Below, in pieces: positions 1 through 10,141 of a stretch of 64,000 bases of DNA. This stretch comes from Entoloma clypeatum (lineage: Eukaryota > Basidiomycota > Agaricomycetes > Agaricales > Entolomataceae). Each line of letters starts with the position of its first letter. The first letter of the stretch is position 1. The notes beneath the pieces are model-generated. The model ran no database searches, had not been told where the DNA came from, and saw only the letters and a program-made list of their open reading frames with translations. Location of the stretch: assembly GCA_963565915.1 (NCBI GenBank), contig OY751493.1, positions 124,001-188,000 on the forward strand. Direction: 5' to 3'. A program made the translations under genes and the position numbers.

Positions 1-541
1 CCCAGCCGTCCCAGCTTCCAATTCCTTGGACCCTTCCTCTTCTATCCAATGCTCCACCACCCGCACGTAGGGTTCACGAGAGCGGAGAACAACGAGCGGC
101 TTTCAGGCTCCCTCCCTAAAACGAGGGCGGGGGAAGACCTTTCGGTACGACAGGATCGGGCGGGTCCCATCCGATTCCAATGAACCTGCGGCGGGAGCGC
201 TCGAGGTTTGGGCCATAGAGGATCAACTGATTCAACTCGGATTCAGAAAGGACTGAATTGCATCTTTGAAAAAGAAAGCAGAAAAGCCTTGAAAAGTAGC
301 TTCGTAGCAAAAACACTTGGCGATGGCAGTGGCCTGGTGAGACAGTGGTTCGCGCGCCGGGACGACGTTTCGGACAACACGAGAGGCTACTTTAGTCAGG
401 ACTGGCGGTCAATCTTGTCGGAGGAGGCCACGATGGTTTCCAGTTGACATGGGGCTTGTGAAGGTCGAGAGAGGAGTAAAATGGGGAATGAGAGAACTGG
501 AGGGAAAGTTTTGAGTCGTTGAGTGAGAAAGGTCCCTCAAA

Positions 542-660
542 TCAAGTCGAGCACCTCCCCGCCGCGATGGACCTTGGCTTATCAGCGAGCGAAGGGCCCT
601 CGCGTTCCACAATCTCGATCGCGGCTTGTCGGCCAATGACGTTGGGCGTGTTGGGGGTCG
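542..660 (-). pseudogene. Cytochrome P450 fragment (relic)
   Basis: Read on the minus strand, this stretch encodes the segment IGRQAAIEIVEREGPSLADK followed by a proline-arginine-serine run. It closely matches an N-terminal part of the intact P450 at 10142-12717 (IGRHQAAVELMEREGASLAD). The reading frame stops at 542, and I see no I-helix, ExxR or heme-binding segment in the neighbourhood. It is therefore a detached exon-2 fragment and not a working gene. It lies about 0.9 kb ahead of, and divergent from, the first DUF6533 gene. A second, more damaged relic holds the same position ahead of the second DUF6533 gene, so the fragment was carried along in the tandem duplication of this region. Confidence 0.75.
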
Positions 661-1590
661 GGAAGGAGAAATGCTTTCCTGTATCAAATGTAGTATGATC
701 TCTGCCACAGGACTGACACGTAGAATGTCCGACCTTTGCGGATTGCCAAGACCAATGGTAGTAGGCTTCTGACGTTTCTCGCACTAAACTTGGATTGCCG
801 GACCTCAACTGAATGTCGCAAACCAGTGCTGGTCAAGGTGGGGATGGCTTGGGACGGCCGCAGATACGTCTCGGCTACTCATTAAGTAGGGTGTATGACC
901 TGCTTTTAGCTGTGTAATTATGAACAAATGGAACGTACCGGAGGGTTTCGCTGAGTCGTCCGGAACGAAGGAATATTAATGGAGGAGAAGCCCACAAAAA
1001 GCCCACCAATCACCACGTCACACGTGCCATGGCAGTGTGCATTGAGTGAGTCTAAGTATTAATCTGCTCTTGAACTCAAACGGTATCCCCGCGACACGAA
1101 GGCATCGTTTCAGACTTTCAGTATCGTTTCCGAAGCGTAGGACCGAAGGGCGTAACCCAAATAGGCCTCGGCCAAGACTCAAGGTGTGGCATATGTATGC
1201 GCACCCATCAGCGGACACTGAATTCACATGACCGCTCAAATCGCTCTTTCTTTTTTTCGGGCTGTGTGGTTGGGCCGTCACGCGTCACGGTTCAGAACGC
1301 CCAAGGTGTTCGCAGTTCACATGTTTCAATGGAGGTAGGATTGCGAATCTCAACTTCAGAGTCGTGTTCTCGCTATGCGCTTCCCGCAGGTGTCGTCATG
1401 GTGGATACCCCAGTATGCTCTCGGCCGCAATCAGCGACAACATCGGTCCCTGAATTGGATTGTAATGAAAACACAGGTTTTATCTGAATCGAACAAGTCA
1501 GAATCAGGGTCATACATGGCAATCCACGTATTTCAATGGATTATCTTTCATTCTTTCCGGTTCTTCCTTCCGCACACCAGCTCGCACCCT

Positions 1591-3249
1591 ATGCAAGTTT
1601 TCTCCCTCGCCATAAACTCTGCCTTCCGTTTGCAGAGCGTCAAGGTCAGTTGATACGCCAAGTGCAGAAGTCGTACTGACATTCATCAATTGTAGTATGT
1701 AACTGGTGAGCCAATTGAACCCACAGTTCCGCGGATCCGTCAACTGTCGGTCGTTGATTTCAGTCGCAAGCGTCGCGAGTTTTGTAAATCCCACGTTCTT
1801 TTGTCCCTAGAACGTTCTAAGATCATTGCAGGTCTTCGATTATCTTGTGACGCTGGATATGGAGGTGTGTCCTTTTCCTCCTTCAAATTGGGTTGCTCAC
1901 ACGTAAGCTCTAGGTCGAATACATCTGGAAATCAGGGCGGTTTCGGATCGGTGAAGCGTTGTTTTACATTGCACGGTACTCCCCTTTGGTTAGCCTTTCT
2001 GCGACACTGTATTGTAAGCCTTAATTTCAGATACATTTGACGACACTCATCTACGAATCTAGATACCCTATGGCCTCGTATTTCGGTGGAGGTGCAAGCT
2101 CAATTTCATCTTTTCTCTTCATCGGCTAATGCCACTGGCCAGACATGCAGCCATGTCACTTATTTGCTTTCATGTGAAACCCAGTTAACGGAAGAACCAA
2201 CGATGATGAACTAATATCTTTTCTTGTGCTTTAGGGTCCACATTGGTTGGCATCACAGCGGCAGAAGGTACGCCAATTTCACATCTAGGTTCAGCAGGGG
2301 GTTCGATGTCGATTCACAGCGATCATGATTCTTCGTACGTGGGCGTTGTGGGGGAACAGCCGTCGGCTACTTATCGTTCTCACCTCCATCTTCTGCGTTC
2401 GTTATTCCACTCTAACTCCCCTTTCAAGTCTAATACTCATAAATCAGGCAATGCTGATCGTGGATTTTGCAATTTTAATCATCTTTCTGCGCTCCTTGGA
2501 AGGTCGGTGCACCCCTTACTCGCCTCTTTGCTGTCTCACCCCCTGGGAACAGGTGGACGCCCAACGCTGCCGACCGTCGCTCCCTGCTACCAACCTCACG
2601 GACACCCCATCATCTTCGTCGTTTTCGCTCTTCTCATGATTTTCGAAACAAGCAAGTGACGAGATTACTTCTTCGTTGTCGAGATGCTGATATTCACAAA
2701 AGTTATTATCGTCTTGACTTTATGGATCGGTGTGAGGAGGTACCGTCGGTCATCGAATCCTCTCGTAAAGGTTCTTTACCGCGATGGCGCCTTTTACTTC
2801 ATCTACATATTTGGTGAGTCTTTCATGCGTTGACAGATCGACCCCAATGAACAACACCCATTTAGTGACCTCTGCCGGCAACATTGTCGTCCACCTCGCG
2901 ACCTCTGTACGTGTTCATGAGCTCTTGGTACAGTAGTTCGCAAGGTCTAATCGCACTATCCTTCAGCCTGAATATGGGGGTCTGTTCCTCCCGTATGTCG
3001 CACTGCCCTGCATCCCTCTCGCAGCGCTTCTCTGACAACCAGTCTGTCCATTTCAAAAGCATTCAGACGATTATCCATAGCGTACTCTCGACGAGGGCCA
3101 TCCTTCATACACGGAGCATCGCCGCTAGAGAGAGTGAGATGCAGACGCTGCCTCGCCGCGGAATGGCTCTTTCTGGCTTGAAGTTTGCTCCAGGGAGAGA
3201 AACACGTTCGCAGATGGAAGTTATCAGCGAGGCTGAGAACCCGGGCTAA
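1591..3249 (+). CDS. DUF6533-family integral membrane protein, copy 1
   Basis: This is a spliced gene of a multi-membrane-spanning family that is expanded in mushroom-forming fungi and has no established function. The diagnostic N-terminal block is present across two exons: VFDYLVTLDME, then VEYIWKSGRFRIGEALFYIA (ending near 1975), followed by RYSPL. Further family-like segments are MILRTWALWGNSRRLL (2325 on), the PLVKVLYRDGAFYFIYIFG segment ending near 2813, and a C-terminal IHSVLSTRAILHTRSIAA (about 3075-3125). Introns are short with GT-AG ends. I chose the ATG at 1591 because copy 2 has an equivalent start and the first intron begins at the same place (1645). The stop is TAA at 3247-3249. 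The exact exon chain between 2040 and 2320 and near 3000 is not fully resolved. No frame-breaking change is obvious, so the gene may be functional. Confidence 0.7.
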
Positions 3250-4124
3250 GAGTAGTCGAAACCACAGACTGTTCAATTGCTTTTACGGGTGCGTGTCTTG
3301 CGGGGCGTCTCTATCCTGGGCTTTTCTGGATATGTTGGTCAAACAGACACGACACTTATTCAGGAGATCGGTGGAAGGTCCTTGCAGAAGCTTTCATTTA
3401 ACACCCCTGGATGGTGTGGTTGTTAGTGGTGGTGAGGTGACAGAGTGATAGAGTGGCAGCGCGGAGGATGAGAACGTGGAGGGATGGGTTTGGAAGTGGC
3501 GGAGTCATGGAGGTACCAGCTAGCAGGAACGTGCCAGTGCGACGCGTGATGTATGATGGTCCAATCGTTCCAACCTTTAATACTTGTTTCCCATCTTGCC
3601 ACCAAACCCAGATTCAAATATGCCAACGGGGCGCATGCGGCGTTAAAAGACCTTCTCTGCACTTCCTTCAGATATCGTGGGACGTATTTACTATTTACCC
3701 AGAAGAATCACTCGCTGAGTACTGCGGAATATCAAACGAAAATGTTCATAAAATAACACACCGAAGCCAGGGACAGAGATATACACCTGGGCGGAGAGTG
3801 TTTCCAAGACGCACGAGGCAGGGGGTCCTGCTAACGACCTTGATGTTATCATATCCACCGGTGCATGTTCCGTAAGCGAGAGCCGTGACGACGGCAGCAG
3901 AGTATATGTACTGCCCAAATAAAGTTCAAGTTAGATCGTGGGCATCCGGCCTCCCGAGAAGTTAGAACAACAAGGAGGCATTCTGCGTCAGCCAAGCATC
4001 AGGACGTAAACATATCTTCACGATCTTCGGCTGGAGATGAACATGGAGCGCTCTCTAATCAAAAGGAATCTTTGAATCAGATCCCGAGAAGAAGACGATG
4101 ATACAGGAAACCTACTTGCGCACC

Positions 4125-4215
4125 CGTAGCGTCTCACCCGTCGCGATGGACGTTGGCCGATCAGCTCGGAGCGAAGCGCCCTACGTTCCATGATCACAAC
4201 CGCAGCTTGCTAAAT
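4125..4215 (-). pseudogene. Cytochrome P450 fragment (relic), second copy
   Basis: The minus-strand reading gives a QAAVVIMER segment and then, after a frame slip, a GQRPSR-like tail. This corresponds to the QAAVELMERE...ADRPTS part of the intact P450 at 10142. It is the homologue of the relic at 542-660, lies in the same orientation relative to the next DUF6533 gene, and is more decayed. No other P450 motif is found nearby. Confidence 0.6.
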
Positions 4216-5468
4216 TAGCGGCGGATGACGATGATGGCCATGATGCATGAGGCCTTGGCGCAGCGAGACAATCGGTCCGTAGATCTTTGTCCATCTTCGA
4301 ATTATATTGCGGTACATATGAGGCAATACAATGAAGAGGTAAGCGTGGGGGACTCGGAGTCGCAAACGTCGAGAATCTTAAGTTTGTTGTCGCCGCAAGC
4401 TAGCTTTGCTGCATTTGTATCGTGCCTGATCCTTACTTGGTATGTACCACGCCGATCTCCTGATAAACGCCCGAAGTGCCAAGACCAATGGTGCAACACG
4501 AGATGGTCTGAGAAGGTTGTGATGTTTGTCTCATTAAACTCTGCCACTCAATTGAATGTCGTAAACCAGTGCCATAAGAGCTCGTCAATGAGGGAAGATG
4601 GGGGACGGCCGCACATAAGTATCAGATAGCTCATCAATCTTATTCTCCGCCGATCAGGTTTGAGTATAGTTTAGCATGGAAAAATAGAGTTTCGCTGAGG
4701 CGTTGTACATGTCGCTGATGGAGAAAAAATCGCCACAATCGCCACATCACGTGTGCACTGCCACTCCCAAGTCCTCTCCTACTAGACGTTGACGAAATCT
4801 TTAACATCATCAAAACATCTCTCATTTTTGCATTCCAACATGCAGTGCAAGGCGACAGGTTTGGCTACGCTGGAAAACAAAATCTCCCGGTGGTGAGCGA
4901 GCGGGGAAATGGTTGTCCCACCTTACGAGGAAAATTGTTTCTGTTCCATTCAGTGCCGGACCGAAGGGGCTAACTCACACAAATCGGCCTTGGCCACGAC
5001 TCTGAGGCGAGGCTTAGCGCACCATTCTCGTTCGCGAGCGGATGCTGAACTCATACGCTCTAATGAGTTGGTCGATCAAAACTCGGCGACACGAGCTCTC
5101 AGCTGACCCTGTTTACAGCTTCCTGGGGCTGTCGTTTGTTTCGGGCTGTGGGGACTCTAGATGGGCGGTATGGTGAACAGAACACCCACGGGGGTGCTCG
5201 CATGTAGGTATGTTTGCGAATTTCAGTGTCGTCGTGTTCTTGTTACGTCCTGCAGATGCAGTTGCCAAATTTGTTCGCAATGTATTCAGTCATGATCAGC
5301 GACAACATCGGTCCCTGTAACGGATCGTAATAAAAACACAGGTTTGATTTTAATCGATCAGGTCGTAATTGGGGTCACCAGATCTATATGTGCGTACTTC
5401 AATGGATTATCGATTATCTTTCGCTCACTCATTCCTCCTTCCATACAACTGTCAACAGCTCGCATCCT

Positions 5469-7160
5469 ATGGAAGAATTTTCCCCCACCTTAGTAACCTC
5501 TGCCTTCCGCTTGCAGACCGTCAAGGTTAGTTGAAACGAATACAATACGCCAAGTCCAGAAGTCGTGTTGACGCTCATCGATCGCAGTATGTGACTGGTG
5601 AGCAATTTCACTCCACAATCCTGCAGACCCCTCAGCTATGTATTATAACCATCAGTTGCAAGCGCCGCGAGTTTTGTAAACCCCACGTTCTTTTGTCCCT
5701 AGAACCTTCTGAGAGCATCGCAGGTCTTCGATTATCTTGTGACGCTGGATATGGAGGTGTGCCCGTTTCCTCTCTCAAACAGGATTTCCCGTCGGTGAAC
5801 TATAAGTAGGTCGAGTACATCTGGAACACCCGGCGGTTTCGACTCGGTGAAGGCTTGTTTTACATTGCACGGTACTGCCCCTTGCTCAACCTTTCTGCGA
5901 CCCTGTACTGTAAGCCCCATTTCGGATACATTTAAATCATTCATATGGGTTCCTAGTTACCCTATGGCCTCAAATTTCGGTGCAGGTGCGAGCTGAACTT
6001 CGTGTATCCTCAACGTCGGCTGATGTTACTGGCCAGACATGCAAACATCTCACTCATATACTGTCATGTAATGTCCAGTCAACGGAAGACCCAAGGACGA
6101 TGAATTGATATCTTTTTTTTTGTGCTTCAGGGTCCACATTGGTTAGCATCGCAGCGGCGGAGGGTACGCCAATCTCATACATGTGGGTTCAGCAAAAGTT
6201 TGATGTCAACTCGCAGCAATCATGATTCTTCGTACGTGGGCATTGTGGGGGAACAGCCGTCGGCTACTTGCCGCTCTCACCTCCCTCTTCTGTGTTCGTG
6301 GTTCCACTCTCACTACCTTACAAGTCTAATAATGAAATCATCAGGCAATACTGATCGCAGATTCTGCGGTTTTGGTGATCTTCTTGCGCTCCCTTCGATG
6401 TCAGTGTATTTCTTGCTGGCCTCTTTGGTGTCTCATATCTCCAACCAGTTGAATCTCCACCACTGCCAACTATCATTGGTTGCTACGCAGTCCAGGGGGA
6501 GTTCATCGTCTTCGTTGTTTTCGCCCTTGTCATGATGTTTGAAACAAGCAAGTCATAACATTTGTTCTTCGTCGTCGAGGTGCTGATGTTCAACATATTT
6601 GCAATAGTTATCATCGGCTTGACGTTTTGGGTCGGTGTGAAGAAGTTTCGTCGGTCTTCGAGTCCTCTCGTCAAAGTTCTCTACCGCGATGGAGCGTTTT
6701 ACTTTATCTATATTTGTGGTGAGTCCCCCCTACTTTGGGTCATGAGAGAAATCGAGACCGATGAATGGCGCCCGTTCAGTGATCTCTGCTGGCAACATGG
6801 TCGTCCACCTTGCAGCCTCCGTACGTATTCTCGAGCTCTTGACATATCAGTGACATGGCCTAACATGTGTACTTGTACTATTCTTCAGCCTGAATATGCG
6901 GCTCTCTTAGTGCCGTACGTTGCACTTTTCTCTCGCGCCGCGTTTCTGACATCCCGTCTGACCATTCGATCAAAAGCGTTCAGAACATCGTCCATAGCAT
7001 ATTCTCGACAAGAGCCATGCTTCATGCGCGGAGCATCGCCGCTGGAGAGAGTGGAATGCAGCATCGGCACGGGATGGCTCTTTCTAGGTTGAACTTTGCT
7101 CCAGGCCTGGAAACACATTCGCAGAGGGTTATCAGGGAGGCCGAGAACTTGGGTCAATAG
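5469..7160 (+). CDS. DUF6533-family integral membrane protein, copy 2
   Basis: Same family and exon layout as the gene at 1591. The first exon starts with ATG at 5469 and ends before the GT at about 5526. Next come the VFDYLVTLDME block, EYIWNTRRFRLGEGLFYIA with RYCPLLNLSATLY, then ILRTWALWGNSRRLLAALTS (6224 on). A donor at gtcagt near 6400 joins to FESPPLPTIIGCYAVQG. The hydrophobic VFVVFALVMMFE stretch, SPLVKVLYRDGAFYFIYICG, and C-terminal VHSIFSTRAMLHARS follow, with a TAG stop at 7158-7160. The acceptor expected near 6950 (ccag in copies 1 and 3) reads cccg here, so the last junction may differ or be damaged. A role in the plasma or internal membrane is inferred only from the hydrophobic segments. 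Confidence 0.7.
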
Positions 7161-7547
7161 TTGAATCCACAGATTATTTAATGCTTGTAAGGGTGCGTAA
7201 TTGGCTTGCTGGACGTCTCTATCCTGTTGCTATCCTGCACCTTTCTGGTCAAACAGACTTGAGGAGATGGGTGGACTCAGGCGCCCTGCGGGCCCTTCCC
7301 CGAGATGCTCAGCCCATACGATCTTGGCTGATGGTGGCTGAATGAAGTTGTGTAATTATTAGTCAGAGCGGCGGTAGAGATCGTTCAGTAGTAGGAAACT
7401 TGTTCAATATGTATTTGGTAAATCACCCGCGACGAGTTGCAGGGGAAGTCCATACACGGTCATGTGATGTGTTGCAACTCGCAGAGCGCCACGCTCGACG
7501 AGTTCAGCTTTTGCATTCGCGACGGACCTCGTGGCGTTGAGAAGGCT

Positions 7548-7747
7548 NNNNNNNNNNNNNNNNNNNNNNNNNNNNNNNNNNNNNNNNNNNNNNNNNNNNN
7601 NNNNNNNNNNNNNNNNNNNNNNNNNNNNNNNNNNNNNNNNNNNNNNNNNNNNNNNNNNNNNNNNNNNNNNNNNNNNNNNNNNNNNNNNNNNNNNNNNNNN
7701 NNNNNNNNNNNNNNNNNNNNNNNNNNNNNNNNNNNNNNNNNNNNNNN
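7548..7747. other. Assembly gap of exactly 200 N
   Basis: The unknown bases run from 7548 to 7747. The 19 bases before the gap (cctcgtggcgttgagaagg, 7527-7545) recur immediately after it (7748-7766). A fixed 200-N spacer with matching flanks usually means two contigs that overlap or a collapsed tandem repeat, so the true gap may be zero or negative in length. It lies in the upstream region of DUF6533 copy 3. Confidence 0.95.
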
Positions 7748-8163
7748 CCTCGTGGCGTTGAGAAGGGCTGCGGGTCCCGGGAACTCCGAGCAAGTTGGGA
7801 GCAGACAGCGATGATGTCAGTCAGCCCCAATGATTACTCTTTTTTTCGGGCTGTGCAGTGTGGGTGGCTCTGCTCCAAAGATCGTAAGTATCGTTTCGAA
7901 TCTCAGCCTCAGAGTCGTTGTGTTCTCTCTAAATACTTCCTGCAGATGCAGTCCCCTGCGTTCGGGAAGATCTTTTAGCCACAATCAGCGCCGACCTCGG
8001 TCCCTGAAATGGACCGTAAGAATAACACGGGTTTCATCAAGGCATTAGAGTGAACATGCCAACGTCTTGGCACGTACAGCGGCTAGAACGGCGATCCAGA
8101 CCTACCGTGACGTCCGAGTCCACGTATATATGTATTCCCTTCTGATTCCTCCTTTCACATCCT

Positions 8164-9799
8164 ATGCAAGAATTTTCTCCATCATAGCCTCTGCCTTCCG
8201 TTTGCAGACCGTCAAGGTGAGTTGATAGGCCAAGTGCAGAAGTCGTGTTGACACTCATCAATTGTAGTATGTAACTGGTGAGCCAATTCAACCCACAGTT
8301 CCGCCGATCCGTCAGCTGTCTGTCGTTGATTTCAGTCGCAAGTGCCGCGAGTTTTGTAAACCCCACGATCTTTTGTCCCTAGAACGTTCTAAGAGCATTG
8401 CAGGTCTTGGATTATCTTGTGACGCTGGATATGGAGGTGTGTCCTTTTCCTCCTTCGAATTGGATTGCTCATCTGTAACCCCCGAGGTCGAATACATCTG
8501 GAAAATACGGCGGTTTCGGATCGGTGAAGCGTTGTTTTACGTTGCACGGTACTCCCCTTTGGTCACCCTGCCTGTGATACTATATTGTGAGCCTCAATTT
8601 CAGGTATGTTTGATGACATTCATCTCAGGATCTAGATACCCTATGGCCTCAAATCTCATTGCAGGTGCGAGCTCAACTTCGTGTATCCTCCTCGTCGGCT
8701 AATGTTACTGTCCAGACCTGCAAACATCTCATTCATATATTTCAATGTAAAACGCAGTCAAGGGAAGGGCTAATGATGAAGAATTGATGTCTTTTTCTGC
8801 GCTTCAGGGTCCGCAGTGATTGGCATCGCAGCAGCGGAAGGTACGCCAATCTCATGTATGTGGGCTCAGTAGAGATTTGATGGCAGTCAATCTGAAGGAA
8901 TCATGATTCTTCGTACGTGGGCATTGTGGGGAAACAGCCGTCCGCTACTTCTCGTTCTCACCTCCCTCTTCTGTGTTCGTCAGTCCACTCTCACTGTCCC
9001 ATAAGTCTAACGATATAATCATCAGGCAATACTGATCGTGAATTTCGCAATCGTAGCAATCGCCCTGCGCTCCCTGCGATGTCGGTTCATCCCTTACCTG
9101 TGTCTTTGCTGTCTCACCTTTGAAACAGTTGAATCTTCACCACTGCCAACCATCGCTGGCTGCTACCCGGTCCAAGGGGGCCTCATCAGCTTCGTCAATT
9201 TCGCCCTTCTTATCCTTTTTGAAACAAGCAAGTGTTGAGATTTGTTCTTCGTCGACATGTTCGATATTCTATACATACAATAGTTATCATCGTTTTGACG
9301 ATATGGATCGGTATCAAGAGGTTTCGTGGGTCGTCGAGTCCTCTCGTGAAGGTTCTTTACTGCGATGGTGCGTTTTACTTCATCTACATATTTGGTAAGT
9401 CTATCGCTTTTTAATCGCGGGAGAGGAAGCGACACCAACAAACGATGCTGTTAAGCGATCTCTGCTGGCAACGTTGTGATCTACCTTACGGCCTCTGTAT
9501 GTGTTCATCAGCGAAGTTTCCAAGGCTGAACCATGTGCCCACAGCGTGATTATCACGGTCTTCTCGTCTCGTATGTCGTCGCACTGCCCCCGTCCATTGT
9601 CGCAGGGATTTTCTGATATCCAGTCCGTCTTACAGCGTTCAGGCCGTTGTTCATAGCGTACTCTCGACGAGGGCTATGCTGCATGTGCGGAGCATCGCCG
9701 CCAGAGAGAATGGAATGCAGACGGCTGTTTCTACCCTGAACTTCACTCCAGGCCGCGCAGAGGGTTATCAGGAAGGCAGATCGAGAGAACTTGGGCTAA
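8164..9799 (+). pseudogene. DUF6533-family membrane protein, copy 3 (start exon damaged)
   Basis: Third tandem member. The family segments are well kept: VLDYLVTLDME; EYIWKIRRFRIGEALFYVA with RYSPL; ILRTWALWGNSRPLLLVLTS; the FESSPLPTIAGCYPVQG exon; a hydrophobic FVNFALLILFE stretch; SPLVKVLYCDGAFYFIYIFG; and VHSVLSTRAMLHVRSIAA, ending at a TAA at 9797-9799. The exon that carries the start codon in copies 1 and 2 has lost about four bases here. ATG 8164 therefore meets an in-frame TAG after seven codons (near 8185). Unless another start is used, the protein cannot be made in full. The remaining exons show no clear nonsense change, so inactivation would be recent or the gene uses a different first exon. 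Confidence 0.6.
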
Positions 9800-10141
9800 G
9801 AGAAAGCGAGTTGTCGAATCGACAGACCATCCCGATCTTCTCACTCACTTGATACGATCTTGGCTTATCGGTAATTATTGTGGCTGCAGTAAACAATGTG
9901 GTGAGGCGATAGAGTGGCGGCGCTGCGGAGGGTGCGTGATACTGCAGGTTATCTGTGTTTGCACTTGGCGTGTCGCGTCCGACGGCAAAGGACGGTCATG
10001 TGATTTATCAAACGCACAGAGAACAGGGCCAACATGTCAAGTGAGAGGTTGTCTACGTCAGTCAGCCACATTCTCGTTCGGATCTAGTTATATATCATCA
10101 CCGGACCTTCACACACGTCCACCGCTCTCTCTTTCCCCGCC

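Larger units (their letters stand above)
540..9950. repeat. Tandem triplication of a roughly 3-4 kb unit
   Basis: Three units share homologous DNA in the same order: a P450 relic (units 1 and 2), an upstream spacer, a DUF6533 gene, and a downstream spacer. Approximate limits are 540-3500, 4120-7400 and 7800-9950. Homology extends outside the coding exons. For example, the 'gccaagaccaatgg' block occurs near 750 and 4480, a T-run followed by 'cgggctgtg' occurs near 1250, 5135 and 7840, and the first introns of the genes match. The copies have diverged by many substitutions and small indels, so the duplication is not recent. Unit 3 abuts the intact P450, and its left end is damaged by the scaffold gap. 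Confidence 0.7.

Noticed and set aside
4225..4629. 134-codon plus-strand frame between DUF6533 copies
   Set aside because: Overlaps duplicated spacer DNA whose counterpart near 720-900 is not open; no recognisable features.
7404..7830. Frames crossing the N block
   Set aside because: They are open only because unknown bases cannot form stops.
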